The translations under genes and the position numbers were made by a program. Of a DNA stretch of 64,000 nt, positions 1 through 9,184 are shown in pieces (positions within the stretch are counted from its first letter, which is position 1; each line of letters starts with the position of its first letter). This DNA comes from Brachymonas sp049977365 (GTDB lineage: Bacteria > Pseudomonadota > Gammaproteobacteria > Burkholderiales > Burkholderiaceae_C), in assembly GCF_049977365.1 (NCBI RefSeq), contig NZ_JBNGEN010000004.1:1-64000 (forward strand), given 5' to 3'. Below the pieces are notes generated by a model. That model worked only from the letters and a program-made list of their open reading frames with translations. It was not told the DNA's origin and ran no database searches.

Positions 1-149
1 TTGTGCTTTTGCGGTTCGGTGTTCCGCACCTTCTGCCGGGGTGTTCGAACAGTTCAGGGGGCAATGCATCTGCAAAAAGTGATGAATCCAATGGGCTTTT
101 TGTGTATGCTCACAGGATTGCAACCAATGCACTTCGGTGCCTGTCCTCC

Positions 150-1025
150 GTGAGCGATCCAACCCCTTCCCCTGCAGCGGGAAGTGAAGACAAGCGAAGC
201 CTGATGCAGAAAATAGTCGAGTTTCTGCATCCAGGGCCAGATTCTCGAGAAGAACTTTACAACACCCTTTCCCAGGCCGAACAAAATCAGGTGATTGCGC
301 CAGACAGCCGTGCAATGCTGGAGGGTGTGATCCGCATTTCACAGATGACGGTGACCGATGTGATGGTCCCGTCCAAGCGCATGGATCTGCTCGATATCGA
401 CAGCGAGTACGATGCGCTTCTTGCTTCTGTGATTGAGACAGGGCACTCCCGCTTTCCTGTATACGACGGCGAAAAGGCCAACATCGTGGGTGTGCTGATG
501 GCCAAGGATTTGCTCAAGCTGCAGCGTGCGCCGGAGCTCAACATCAGAGCATTGCTGCGCCCCCCTGTGTTTGTGCCGGAGAGCAAGGCACTCAATGATC
601 TGCTGCGGGAGTTCCGTGCCAAGAGAAATCATCTGGCCATCGTGATTGATGAATTTGGTCGGGTAGCGGGTTTGATCACGATTGAGGATGTCCTGGAAGA
701 AATCGTCGGAGAAATCGAGGATGAGTTTGACGATGACGATGACGACGAGGGGGATATCTACAACCTCGTGGATGGCAGCTATCGCATCAGCGGCGACACT
801 CCGATCGAACGCTTGGATGAGTATTTCGATGTGAAGCTGGCTCCGGAGGATACAGAGGATGAGAACGCCTTCGACACGATAGGTGGGCTTGTCGCACATG
901 AACTCGGGCATGTGCCTCGTAGAGGGGAAGTGATCACGTTGCAGGGATTGAACTTCATGGCACTGCATACACAGGCAGGTGCGGTGCGCTGGTTCAAGGT
1001 GACTCCTGCAGTGAAGACAGAATGA
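150..1025 (+). CDS. corC: CorC/YbeX-type CBS-domain protein (magnesium/cobalt homeostasis family)
   Basis: The product is a cytosolic CBS-pair protein of the HlyC/CorC family, linked by family knowledge to Mg/Co efflux and, for YbeX, to ribosome maturation. From the GTG at 150 it is 291 residues, matching E. coli CorC (292). It shows two CBS repeats (HSRFPVYDGEKANIVGVLMAKDLL, abbreviated here to HSRFPVYDG...GVLMAKDL, and AIVIDEFGRVAGLITIEDVL), an acidic stretch rich in Asp around residues 193-202, and a C-terminal transporter-associated domain (DTIGGLVAHELGHVPRRGE). The frame stays open to the left edge; GTG 150 was chosen because V-S-D-P aligns with the family's M-S-D start, although no clear ribosome-binding site precedes it. 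The stop overlaps the lnt start by 4 bases (ATGA), so the two are probably translationally coupled. Its usual partners ybeZ and ybeY sit about 30 kb away. Confidence 0.9.
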   Translation: MSDPTPSPAAGSEDKRSLMQKIVEFLHPGPDSREELYNTLSQAEQNQVIAPDSRAMLEGVIRISQMTVTDVMVPSKRMDLLDIDSEYDALLASVIETGHSRFPVYDGEKANIVGVLMAKDLLKLQRAPELNIRALLRPPVFVPESKALNDLLREFRAKRNHLAIVIDEFGRVAGLITIEDVLEEIVGEIEDEFDDDDDDEGDIYNLVDGSYRISGDTPIERLDEYFDVKLAPEDTEDENAFDTIGGLVAHELGHVPRRGEVITLQGLNFMALHTQAGAVRWFKVTPAVKTE

Positions 1026-2782
1026 GTGGCGCGGGATTTGCTGTGGCCGATCATACAGAGTGTGAGGTTGGGCACGGCACAGGGGGTGCCTGGCGTCAGG
1101 GAATCACAGGGGGATGCTTGGCATGTCTGGGGATTCTGCAGGCATGGAGCGTGGCATTGCCATGGAGTGGGCAGAACAGCTGGTGGCTGCAGGTGCTGTC
1201 TTTGGCGGGTCTGTTCGTGCTGTTGACGCCATCGGATGCGCAGGTGGATGACCAGAGACGCGCATGGCGTGGGTTTGCCATGGGATGGTGGTTTGGCTGC
1301 TGCTGGCTCCTGGGCAGTTTCTGGTGGCTCTATGTCTCGATGCATGCCTACGGAGGATTGCCTTCGTGGCTGGCGGGTCTGGCCGTGGCGCTGCTGGCGT
1401 CCGCAGTAGCTGTGTTCTACGGGCTAGCAGCGGCACTGTACCGGGGATGGGCATCGGCATGGGGGGCAGCGGGGCGCATCATGGGCTTTGCGGCATTCTG
1501 GACGCTTGCTGAACTCTGCCGAGCGGAGTGGTTTACCGGTTTTCCATGGGGGGCTTCGGGATACGCCCACCTGACGGGACCTCTCAAGGGCATGGTGCCA
1601 TGGATTGGTGTCTATGGGGTGGGTTGGGCTGCCGCCTTGTGGGCTGCAGGGATAGGCTGCACTGTGCGATGGGGCTTGTTGCGGCACACCACCTTGCGAC
1701 GGAGCGGAGTGCGAAAGCGTGAGGGCGCGGTGGTGCATATGCTGCTTGCCTGGATGTTGGTGCCCCTTTTTGGGGGGGTGGCGGGCCTGGCGTGGAGAGG
1801 TGGGACGGAGGTAGTGGGGAGGCCGCTGCGGGTGACTCTGTTGCAGGGGAATGTGTCGCAGGATCAGAAGTTCCAGCAGGCTTCCGGGATTCTGCTGTCT
1901 CTGCAGTGGTATGGACAACAGCTGGATCTGGCGAAGGGCGATCTGGTGGTGACACCGGAAACTGCCTTGCCCCTGCTGCCTCAATATCTGCCGCAGGCCT
2001 ATTGGCAGGCATTGAACAAGCGCTTTGCGACAGGACAGCAGGCTGCACTGATCGGGATGCCGGTTGCTGTGCAGGGGCAGGGCTATGCCAATGCGGTATT
2101 GGGCATGGCTCCGGGAGGGGCGGTCTCGAAGGGATCGGGACAGGCATTGCCTCTGGAACTGCCTCCTGTGCCAGATCAGGTGTATGGCTATGCCAAGCAT
2201 CATCTGGTGCCTTTTGGGGAGTTCGTGCCCTGGGGGTTCAGGTGGTTCGTGGACATGATGCACATCCCGCTGGGGGATTTCCGTCGAGGTGCTCTGCCGC
2301 AGCCAGGCTTGGCGTGGCATGGGGAACGTATCCAGCCGAACGTGTGCTATGAGGATCTCTTTGGCGAAGAGTTGGCTGCAGCCTTCGTGGATGGGGCGCA
2401 GGCGCCCACGCTGCTGGTGAATCTCAGCAATATTGCTTGGTTCGGGGACACGATCGCCATTGATCAGCACCGCAACATCAGCCGCATGCGTGCTCTTGAG
2501 CTGGATCGGCCGATGGTGCGTGCCACGAATACGGGAGCCACGGCGATCATTGCCCCGGACGGCACGGTGATCCAGGGGCTGCCAAGACTGACCCGCGGTG
2601 TGCTGGAGGGAGAGGTGCGCGGGCGTACAGGGATTACGCCCTATGCCTGGTGGGTTTCCCGCTGGGGACTGATGCCGCTGTGGGTGTTGGCCATTCTGGT
2701 CTGTCTGGCATGCGTGTGGCAGACCAGATGTTTCTCGGTGCGAGTGCCTTCCGGGAAGTCGCTTGAGGATCGGCGCCGCTAA
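1022..2782 (+). CDS. lnt: Apolipoprotein N-acyltransferase
   Basis: This inner-membrane enzyme adds the third acyl chain to the N-terminal cysteine of lipoproteins, the last step of lipoprotein maturation. At 586 residues it is longer than E. coli Lnt (512). About six hydrophobic segments fill residues 25-265, followed by a periplasmic nitrilase-type domain. The catalytic triad is visible: Glu in VVTPETALPLLP, Lys in the stretch YAKHHLVPFGEFVP, and Cys in QPNVCYEDLFGEE. A final hydrophobic helix (WGLMPLWVLAILVCLACVW) precedes a basic tail. It overlaps corC by 4 bases and lies just upstream of glyQ. Confidence 0.95.
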   Translation: MSGAGFAVADHTECEVGHGTGGAWRQGITGGCLACLGILQAWSVALPWSGQNSWWLQVLSLAGLFVLLTPSDAQVDDQRRAWRGFAMGWWFGCCWLLGSFWWLYVSMHAYGGLPSWLAGLAVALLASAVAVFYGLAAALYRGWASAWGAAGRIMGFAAFWTLAELCRAEWFTGFPWGASGYAHLTGPLKGMVPWIGVYGVGWAAALWAAGIGCTVRWGLLRHTTLRRSGVRKREGAVVHMLLAWMLVPLFGGVAGLAWRGGTEVVGRPLRVTLLQGNVSQDQKFQQASGILLSLQWYGQQLDLAKGDLVVTPETALPLLPQYLPQAYWQALNKRFATGQQAALIGMPVAVQGQGYANAVLGMAPGGAVSKGSGQALPLELPPVPDQVYGYAKHHLVPFGEFVPWGFRWFVDMMHIPLGDFRRGALPQPGLAWHGERIQPNVCYEDLFGEELAAAFVDGAQAPTLLVNLSNIAWFGDTIAIDQHRNISRMRALELDRPMVRATNTGATAIIAPDGTVIQGLPRLTRGVLEGEVRGRTGITPYAWWVSRWGLMPLWVLAILVCLACVWQTRCFSVRVPSGKSLEDRRR

Positions 2783-2828
2783 AATCGATCCATGATGCTC
2801 CATGGGTGGAGCGATTCAGAAAAGATTC

Positions 2829-3746
2829 ATGCTGACTTTCCAACAAATCATTCTCAAGCTGCAGCAATACTGGGATGCCCAGGGCTGCGCGTTGCTGCAA
2901 CCCTATGACATGGAGGTGGGCGCAGGGACCAGCCATACGGCCACGTTCCTGCGCGCCATTGGCCCTGAGCCGTGGAAGGCTGCCTATGTGCAGCCCAGCC
3001 GTCGGCCCAAGGATGGGCGCTATGGCGAGAATCCGAATCGGCTGCAGCACTACTATCAGTTTCAGGTGGTGCTGAAACCGGCGCCGTCCAACATTCTGGA
3101 GCTGTATCTGGGAAGCCTGGAGGCCCTGGGATTCGATTTGAAGAAAAACGATATCCGGTTCGTGGAGGACGACTGGGAGAATCCTACGCTCGGGGCCTGG
3201 GGCTTGGGATGGGAGGTCTGGCTCAATGGCATGGAGGTGACGCAGTTCACGTACTTCCAGCAGGTGGGAGGGATCGACTGTCATCCGGCCACGGGCGAGA
3301 TCACCTATGGACTGGAACGTCTGGCAATGTATCTGCAGGGGGTCGACAACGTCTACAAGCTGCAGTGGACCGAGGGGCTGACCTACGGCGATGTCTACCA
3401 CCAGAACGAAGTGGAGCAGAGTACCTACAACTTCGAGTACAGCGACGTGGACTTTCTGTTTCAGGCGTTTGCTGCCCACGAGAAGGAGGCCCAGTTCCTC
3501 ATGGACAAGCAGCTGGCGCTTCCCGCCTACGAGCAGGTGCTCAAGGCGGCCCATACGTTCAATTTGCTGGATGCACGCGGGGCGATCAGTGTGACCGAGC
3601 GTGCTGCCTATATCGGGCGGATTCGCAATCTGGCACGGAGTGTGGCGCAGAGCTACTACGAAAGCCGTGAACGGTTGGGATTCCCCATGGCGCCACGCGA
3701 GTGGATTGCAGCGATGGAACAGAAACAGGACAAGAAGGCCGCTTGA
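2829..3746 (+). CDS. glyQ: Glycyl-tRNA synthetase, alpha subunit
   Basis: This is the catalytic subunit of the bacterial alpha2-beta2 glycyl-tRNA synthetase, which activates glycine and charges tRNA-Gly. The 305-residue protein begins MLTFQQIILKLQQYWDAQGC, the typical family N-terminus; an in-frame ATG at 2802 would add nine atypical residues and was not used. Class II signatures such as RRPKDGRYGENPNRLQHYYQ (motif 2 region) and GEITYGLERLAMYLQ are present. A hexamer TAAAAT at 2780-2785 overlaps the lnt stop and could give glyQS an internal promoter with a short leader. glyS follows after 14 bases. Confidence 0.97.
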   Translation: MLTFQQIILKLQQYWDAQGCALLQPYDMEVGAGTSHTATFLRAIGPEPWKAAYVQPSRRPKDGRYGENPNRLQHYYQFQVVLKPAPSNILELYLGSLEALGFDLKKNDIRFVEDDWENPTLGAWGLGWEVWLNGMEVTQFTYFQQVGGIDCHPATGEITYGLERLAMYLQGVDNVYKLQWTEGLTYGDVYHQNEVEQSTYNFEYSDVDFLFQAFAAHEKEAQFLMDKQLALPAYEQVLKAAHTFNLLDARGAISVTERAAYIGRIRNLARSVAQSYYESRERLGFPMAPREWIAAMEQKQDKKAA

Positions 3747-3760
3747 GGAAAAACATCAAC

Positions 3761-5938
3761 ATGACTACAGAAAACCTTCTCGTCGAACTTTTCGTGGAAG
3801 AGCTGCCGCCCAAGGCACTCCAAAAACTGGGAGACGCTTTTGCGGCAGGACTGACAGCGTCTTTGCAGGTGCAGGGGTTGACGGCACCGGATTCGGTGAC
3901 GACCGCCTATGCCAGTCCGCGTCGTCTCGCTGCCCACATCACCCATGTGGCGGCCAAGGCCGAGGATCGGGCCGTGCAGCACAAGCTGATGCCCGTGAGC
4001 GTGGGGCTCAATGCCGAGGGGCAGGCGACTCCCGCACTGCTCAAGAAGCTGGCCGCGCTGGGGGCAGATGCGAACGTGGTGCCGCATCTGATCCGGCGTG
4101 TGGATGGAAAGGCCGAGGCTCTGTTCCTGGATGCGGTGCGCGATGGCGTGGCGCTGGATGAGGGCTTGCAGAAGGCGCTCGATGAGGCGCTTGGCAAGTT
4201 GCCCATTCCCAAGGTCATGACCTATCAGCTCGAATCGGAATGCGCGCTTCCCGGATGGAGCAGCGTGCAGTTCGTGCGACCGGCCCATGGGCTGGTGGCT
4301 CTGCATGGAAGTGCGGTGGTGCCGGTGTCTGTGCTGGGGCTGCATGCGGGGCGCACTACGCATGGACATCGCTTCGAGGCGCGGGGGGACCCGGTGGTGA
4401 TCGAGGATGCCGACAGCTATGCGCGGACTCTGCGTGAGCAGGGGGCCGTGATTGCGGGCTTCGAGGAGCGGCGCGCCGACATCGCCAGCCAGCTGGAGCT
4501 GGCAGCTGCCCGCGTTGGCGGAGGATGCAGCCCGATCAGTGACGGCGCCTTGCTCGACGAGGTGACTGCCCTGGTGGAGCGGCCCAAGGTGCTGGTGTGC
4601 GAATTCGAGAAGGAATATCTCCAGGTGCCGCAGGAGTGTCTGATTCTCACGATGAAGGCGAACCAGAAGTATTTTCCCCTGCTGGATGCGCAGGGCAAGC
4701 TGACGAATCGTTTTCTGGTGGTCAGCAACATCAGCCCGGATGATCCGTCCGCGGTGATCGGTGGAAACGAGCGGGTGGTGCGTCCCCGCCTGGCCGATGC
4801 CAAGTTCTTCTTCGATCAGGATCGCAAGAAGAAGCTGGAGGAGCGCATTCCCGGATTGGCGAAGGTGGTGTACCACAACAAGCTGGGCACTCAGGCCGAA
4901 CGCAGCGAACGCGTGCGAGAGATTGCGCATGCAGTGGTGGAGCAGCTGCGACTGGCACAGTACCCCTATGGGGTCGAGGCCAAGGACGAGTTCGATGTGC
5001 TCGACAGCAAGGCGCAGCAGGCCGCACGCCTGGCCAAGACCGATCTGCTGACCGATATGGTGGGCGAGTTCCCGGAGCTGCAGGGCATCATGGGCAACTA
5101 CTACGCGCGGCATGAGGGCTTGCGCGACGGCGTGGCCATTGCCATCGAAGACCATTACAAGCCCCGCTTCGCTGGGGATGCCCTGCCGCGCAACCATACC
5201 GGTTCCGTGCTGGCCCTGGCCGACAAGCTGGAAACCCTGGTGGGCATGTTCGGCATCGGCAATGTGCCGACAGGCGAGAAGGATCCCTTTGCCCTGAGGC
5301 GCCATGCGCTGGGAGTCGTGCGGATTCTCATCGAGAAGCAGATGCCTGTGGATCTCGGTGCGCTGGTGGCATCGGCAGCGGCCAGCTTCGGTGCCCTGTT
5401 GCCTGATGCGCCAGCCAGCAATCGGCAGCTGCTGCACTTCATCGATGAGCGGCTTGCGGGCTACCTGCGGGAACAGGGATTTGCGGCACGCGAGGTCGAG
5501 GCTGTGCTGTCGGTGCACCCGATGTGGCGTGAAATTCCGGCACGGCTCGAAGCGGTTCGGGCCTTTGTGGCGCTGCCCGAGGCAGGCGCTCTGGCTGCTG
5601 CCAACAAGCGCATCGGCAACATCCTGAAGAAGGCAGGCAATGCCGAGCAGCTGGCCGATGCCCATGTCAGCACCGCCCTGCTGCGCGAGCAGGCTGAAAA
5701 GGATCTGCAGGCTGCCATGCAGCAGGTGCTGCCTGAAGCCGATGCGCAGTTCGAGGCGGGGAGCTACACGGCCTCGCTGCAGACGCTGGCTGCGCTGCGG
5801 GGACCTGTGGATGCCTTTTTCGATGACGTGATGGTCAACGCCGAGGAGGACGATCTGCGGCTCAACCGGCAGGCTCTGCTCCATGTGTTGCATCAGGCCA
5901 TGAATCGCGTGGCAGAACTGGCGCAGCTGGCCGTCTAG
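3761..5938 (+). CDS. glyS: Glycyl-tRNA synthetase, beta subunit
   Basis: This is the beta subunit, required for tRNA recognition by the heterotetrameric enzyme. It is 725 residues, near the usual 690-700. The N-terminus MTTENLLVELFVEELPPKAL and the internal KANQKYFPLLDAQGKLTNRF and RLADAKFFFDQDRK blocks are characteristic. An HD-like region (around GIMGNYYARHEG) and a C-terminal anticodon-binding DALR-like region follow. ATG 3761 was chosen because it starts the conserved N-terminus; an in-frame ATG at 3701 lies inside glyQ. It forms an operon with glyQ. Confidence 0.97.
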   Translation: MTTENLLVELFVEELPPKALQKLGDAFAAGLTASLQVQGLTAPDSVTTAYASPRRLAAHITHVAAKAEDRAVQHKLMPVSVGLNAEGQATPALLKKLAALGADANVVPHLIRRVDGKAEALFLDAVRDGVALDEGLQKALDEALGKLPIPKVMTYQLESECALPGWSSVQFVRPAHGLVALHGSAVVPVSVLGLHAGRTTHGHRFEARGDPVVIEDADSYARTLREQGAVIAGFEERRADIASQLELAAARVGGGCSPISDGALLDEVTALVERPKVLVCEFEKEYLQVPQECLILTMKANQKYFPLLDAQGKLTNRFLVVSNISPDDPSAVIGGNERVVRPRLADAKFFFDQDRKKKLEERIPGLAKVVYHNKLGTQAERSERVREIAHAVVEQLRLAQYPYGVEAKDEFDVLDSKAQQAARLAKTDLLTDMVGEFPELQGIMGNYYARHEGLRDGVAIAIEDHYKPRFAGDALPRNHTGSVLALADKLETLVGMFGIGNVPTGEKDPFALRRHALGVVRILIEKQMPVDLGALVASAAASFGALLPDAPASNRQLLHFIDERLAGYLREQGFAAREVEAVLSVHPMWREIPARLEAVRAFVALPEAGALAAANKRIGNILKKAGNAEQLADAHVSTALLREQAEKDLQAAMQQVLPEADAQFEAGSYTASLQTLAALRGPVDAFFDDVMVNAEEDDLRLNRQALLHVLHQAMNRVAELAQLAV

Positions 5939-6000
5939 GTCGGCTGCCTGTCGTCCGTTCTGCCCTCCTTCGGCCCTTCTTTGTTCCCTGGAGTGTGGCC

Positions 6001-6705
6001 ATGGCCCGTCCCCACAAGACCAATTTCAAGCTCGTGGTCATCGATCGCGATGGCACGCTCTGCGAATACCGCGAGGGTTACATCAAGTCGCCCGAGGAGT
6101 GGGTGCCGGTGCCAGGTGCCCTGGAGGCGGTGGCACTGCTCAACCGCGCAGGCTGGCATGTGGTGATGGCCACGAACCAGCCGGCCATTGGTCGCGGTGT
6201 GATGGACATGGCTTCGCTCAATGCCATCAATGCCGTCATGCATCGGCAATTGGCTGCAGCGGGGGCGCGGGTCGATGCGATCTTCTTCTGTCCCCATTTG
6301 CCGGAGGAGGGATGCCATTGCCACAAGCCCGCTCCCGGACTGCTCGAAGAAATCGGCCACTGCTATGGAGTGGAACTGTCCGCAGTGCATGCCGTGGGGG
6401 ATGCACTGCGGGATGTGCAGGCGGCGGTGGCGGCCGGATGTGTGCCTCACCTGGTCTGTACCGGGGAAGGTGCACGCTGGCTGGATCAGCCGTTGGATGC
6501 AGAGTTTCCTCCGCATGTGCAGGTGCATCGGGATCTGATGGATTTTGCGCGCCATCTGCTTGCACAGGAGGAGCGGCAGAAAGAAGAGTCTGCACGCCGC
6601 CGCAGGGAAGAGGCAGAAGAACGCGCCAGCGATGGGGATCTCTCGATGGGGTCTGCACCGCAGGCAGGCCCGTCGCCTCATTCCGGGCATGGAACTGCAT
6701 CGTGA
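6001..6705 (+). CDS. gmhB: D,D-heptose 1,7-bisphosphate phosphatase-like HAD enzyme
   Basis: It probably dephosphorylates D-glycero-manno-heptose 1,7-bisphosphate in the cytosol on the path to ADP-heptose for lipopolysaccharide core. HAD motif I is VVIDRDGTL near residue 14. The zinc-binding loop typical of GmhB is visible (CPHLPEEGCHCHKP), as is motif IV (AVGDALRDVQAAVAAG). At 234 residues it is longer than E. coli GmhB (191) because of a charged C-terminal tail of about 45 residues rich in Glu, Arg and Lys. ATG 6001 was preferred to 5995 by alignment. In related genomes a plsC-type acyltransferase often follows; it is absent here. Confidence 0.88.
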   Translation: MARPHKTNFKLVVIDRDGTLCEYREGYIKSPEEWVPVPGALEAVALLNRAGWHVVMATNQPAIGRGVMDMASLNAINAVMHRQLAAAGARVDAIFFCPHLPEEGCHCHKPAPGLLEEIGHCYGVELSAVHAVGDALRDVQAAVAAGCVPHLVCTGEGARWLDQPLDAEFPPHVQVHRDLMDFARHLLAQEERQKEESARRRREEAEERASDGDLSMGSAPQAGPSPHSGHGTAS

Positions 6706-6797
6706 GCTTTCCGGTGAACGGGATACGCTGCCGCGCGTGCGTCATGAGGCGGAAGCGGACACGGCAGGGTCTGCAGGGCCTGTGACGCACGGATGGC

Positions 6798-7643
6798 ATG
6801 ATGGAGCGTTCTGTCTTTCAGCATCCGCAGGCCACGCATAGGGTGGTGCTGGACGGCGAGGCTGTGGCATACCTGCTGCGGCGTTCGGCGCGGCGGTCCA
6901 TCGGCATGCGGATTTCAGAGGAGGGGCTGCAGGTCACGGTCCCTTCGCGGCTCGCCCTTTCGGATGTCGAGGCAGGGCTGCAATCCAGGGCACGCTGGAT
7001 ACTGAAGCACCTCCATGAGGTGCAGACACGTTCTGCGGAGATGCCGAAGCAGATGCAGTGGGAGGATGGCAGCCTCTTGCCTTACCTGGGACGCGAGATG
7101 GTGCTGCGAGTGCATGCTGCCGCTTCACCGGCCTGGGAAGGTGTTCTTCCTGTGGTGCAAGGGTGTGTCCCGGGTCGCAACCGCAGGGCCCGGCATGCGG
7201 TGCAGCACGTGCCGGCGGAGAGACTGGAGCGGGCGGGAGGTCATTGGCGTGACGAGCTGCATCTCCAGTGGGATGGAGAGCTCATGTCCACAACGGGACA
7301 GATCCAGCATCTTGTCATGCAGTGGTACCAGGAGCGGGCACTGGAATGGTTTGCTGCACGCATGGATCATTTTGCGCCGCGTGTCGGGGTGGAGTATCGG
7401 GCGCTTCGGCTGAGCAATGCGCGCACCCGCTGGGGCAGTGCCAGTGTGCGGGGCGTGATCCATCTGCACTGGCGGCTGATGGAGTGCGAGCCGGCACTCA
7501 TCGACTATGTGGTGGTGCATGAACTCTGCCACTTGCACGAGATGAACCACAGTCCGCGCTTCTGGGCTCTCGTGGAGTCTGTGTTGCCCGATTTTCGCGA
7601 TCGGCGGCAGCGCCTGAAGCAAAAACGGCTGTCACCCTGGTAG
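6798..7643 (+). CDS. YgjP/SprT-like zinc metallopeptidase family protein (DUF45)
   Basis: This is a 281-residue member of the M48-related YgjP family. The zinc motif HELCHLHEMNHSPRFW lies near residue 237, preceded by the conserved TRWGSASVRGVIHLHWRL. The substrate is not clear: family members have been described as metal-dependent hydrolases. About 70 residues between positions 90 and 160 (starting RVHAAASPAWEGVLPVVQG) are an insertion-like, low-conservation stretch. It is the last gene of the corC-lnt-glyQS-gmhB group, 92 bases after gmhB. A second ATG at 6801 is equally possible as start. Confidence 0.82.
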   Translation: MMERSVFQHPQATHRVVLDGEAVAYLLRRSARRSIGMRISEEGLQVTVPSRLALSDVEAGLQSRARWILKHLHEVQTRSAEMPKQMQWEDGSLLPYLGREMVLRVHAAASPAWEGVLPVVQGCVPGRNRRARHAVQHVPAERLERAGGHWRDELHLQWDGELMSTTGQIQHLVMQWYQERALEWFAARMDHFAPRVGVEYRALRLSNARTRWGSASVRGVIHLHWRLMECEPALIDYVVVHELCHLHEMNHSPRFWALVESVLPDFRDRRQRLKQKRLSPW

Positions 7644-7655
7644 GGGCAACAGCCG
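7626..7655. terminator. Hairpin overlapping the stop of the YgjP-like gene
   Basis: The arms CGGCTGT and ACAGCCG, with inner ACCC/GGGG-like pairing, flank the TAG stop at 7641-7643. The gene to the right is convergent (rlpA). There is no clear T-run, so it is at best a weak or factor-assisted terminator. Confidence 0.4.
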
Positions 7656-7703
7656 ACGATTGCGCGGGAATGATCCGCCACTCAGGAAAAGAGAAAGGGG
7701 AAT

Positions 7704-8378
7704 TTATTCGTCGTCGTCCTTCAGGGCCAGCTGCTGTGCCTTCTGGTCGCCGCGGGTGGCTCGGTACAGCACGACCTTGTAGACCCCATGTCCATGCACG
7801 CCGAGACGCTCGGCTGCCGCACGGCTCAGATCAATGACGCGCCCCTTGACATAGGGACCCCGGTCGTTGATGCGCACCACGACCGACTTGCCGGTGGTGG
7901 GGCTGACCACGCGAACCAGCGTGCCGAATGGCAGGGTCTTGTGTGCAGCGGTCAGTGCATGCATGTCATAGCGCTCGCCATTGGCGGTGCGGCGATTGTG
8001 GAACTGGTCGCCGTACCAGGAGGCAGACCCCTGCTGGAAGGAGGAGGCATCGGCATGGGCGATCCGCAGTTCCGTGGGGGTGGACAGCGAGGGAGCAGTG
8101 GCTCCGCTGTGTGCCACCTGACGGGCAGTGCGGCGCTTGGCGCGCTGGCTCGACATGCTGTTGGAGAACACTCCGTCCTGTGCATCAGCCGTGGGAGATG
8201 CCGTGGAGGAGGATGGGGGGGCGGCATTCATGCCTTGGGACACCGCTGTCTGCTGGGCAGCAGAAGTGGCTTTCGTCCCTGCGTGGGCGGGAGATGAAAA
8301 CACGGCCAGGCACAGGGCCAGACCCGTTCCCATCTGCGCGCCATACGCTCGAAAGGAGATGAAATGAGGCTTCTTCAT
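7704..8378 (-). CDS. rlpA: RlpA-like septal ring lytic transglycosylase (double-psi beta-barrel)
   Basis: This is a secreted peptidoglycan-active protein of the RlpA family, which cleaves naked glycan strands at the septum. The 224-residue product has a Sec-type signal (MKK start, hydrophobic core GTGLALCLAVFSS, cleavage after AHA). It lacks a convincing lipobox, so it is probably periplasmic rather than a lipoprotein. The double-psi barrel covers about residues 115-210, with GSASWYGDQFHNRRTANGE, the catalytic-region ...LPFGTLVRV and VRINDRGPYVKGRVIDLS. No SPOR domain follows the barrel, so septal targeting by SPOR is missing. It is convergent with the YgjP-like gene. Confidence 0.88.
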   Translation of the reverse strand: MKKPHFISFRAYGAQMGTGLALCLAVFSSPAHAGTKATSAAQQTAVSQGMNAAPPSSSTASPTADAQDGVFSNSMSSQRAKRRTARQVAHSGATAPSLSTPTELRIAHADASSFQQGSASWYGDQFHNRRTANGERYDMHALTAAHKTLPFGTLVRVVSPTTGKSVVVRINDRGPYVKGRVIDLSRAAAERLGVHGHGVYKVVLYRATRGDQKAQQLALKDDDE

Positions 8379-8755
8379 GGCTGGTGAGCATAACGCTATC
8401 GCCAGAATATGGCAAGTTTTTGACCCCTTGACGACGTTTGGTTATATGGAAAGCCCCGATCGGCCCGGTTGGAGTCGTGTACTGGGTGCGCGGAGCGTGC
8501 GTCGGGACAGGTACGGAACCGGGCAGTTCAAGGCGGTGAGGGTGGGCAGAGAGGCGCTATTGCCGTCAGGGGTAGTCGGTCCGCACATACAATTCGGCCA
8601 TGGTCAAGTGGCCTGATGCAGGAAGGCCACAGAGATTTCTGGCAGTCATCGGTGCTGTGCATCCAGGTGTGCAGAAGGCGGTGGCGAATTCCCCCACGCA
8701 TTGCGAGAGCAGGCAACCTTGCCATATCAAGGCAAGGCGCTTTTTTCGGATGCTC
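8379..8755. other. Divergent intergenic region, rlpA / liuR-like gene
   Basis: About 375 bases with no convincing gene. It holds the rlpA promoter, a plus-strand promoter candidate (TTGACC 8420-8425, 16-base spacer, TTATAT 8442-8447) and a second plus-strand -10 candidate TACAAT at 8588-8593. An ATG at 8600 lies six bases after this TACAAT and is in frame with the regulator, so a leaderless, N-terminally extended product cannot be excluded; the extension has no family resemblance. Confidence 0.45.
8387..8415 (-). promoter_or_regulatory. Predicted sigma-70 promoter for rlpA
   Basis: Read on the minus strand, TTGCCA (8410-8415) and TATGCT (8387-8392) are separated by 17 bases. This places the transcription start at about 8380, within a few bases of the rlpA ATG at 8378, so the message may be leaderless; no Shine-Dalgarno sequence is visible. 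Confidence 0.5.
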
Positions 8756-9184
8756 ATGACGGACAACATGGTTTCACGCAACGCCACCTACTCCATCGGC
8801 GATCTGGCCCGGGAGTTCGATCTCACGACACGCACCATCCGCTTCTACGAGGATGTAGGGCTGCTGCAGCCCGTGCGGCAGGGGAGGGGGGGACGGGTGC
8901 GCGTGTATTCGCCCCGGGACCGGGCGCGTCTCAAGCTGATTCTGCGTGCCAAGCGACTGGGATTCAGTCTGAGCGAAGCCCGTCAGATCATCGAGATGTA
9001 TGACAGCCCGCGGGATACGGAGGCACAGATGCGGGCCTATCTGGAGGCATTGGCGACCCATCGGCTGCGTCTGGAGATGCAGCTGGCCGAGCTGCAGGCG
9101 AATCTGATGGAGGTGGAGTCCCACGAAGAACAGGCACGGCAGGCCTGGCGCCAGATGCAGGCTGGCGCACAGGAGCAGGAGTGA
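8756..9184 (+). CDS. MerR-family transcriptional regulator, LiuR-like
   Basis: This is a DNA-binding regulator of the MerR family, closest in layout to LiuR, which in Proteobacteria controls branched-chain amino acid and isovalerate catabolism. The winged-helix domain is at the N-terminus: TYSIGDLAREFDLTTRTIRF, then YEDVGLLQPVRQG. It is followed by RVYSPRDRARLKLILRAKRL and GFSLSEARQIIEMYD, then a coiled-coil dimerisation helix. No metal-binding cysteines are present, which agrees with LiuR and argues against a metal sensor. The start is uncertain among ATG 8750, 8756 and 8768; 8756 gives 142 residues. The expected neighbour isovaleryl-CoA dehydrogenase is absent and carbonic anhydrase follows. 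Confidence 0.85.
   Translation: MTDNMVSRNATYSIGDLAREFDLTTRTIRFYEDVGLLQPVRQGRGGRVRVYSPRDRARLKLILRAKRLGFSLSEARQIIEMYDSPRDTEAQMRAYLEALATHRLRLEMQLAELQANLMEVESHEEQARQAWRQMQAGAQEQE

Noticed and set aside
3656..5893. Long minus-strand open frame opposite glyS
   Set aside because: It is the antisense shadow of a GC-rich coding gene; the protein lacks any family features and overlaps conserved glyS completely.
6706..6797. Remnant of a plsC-type acyltransferase after gmhB
   Set aside because: The 92-base gap is too short and no acyltransferase motif (H-x4-D) is encoded in any frame.
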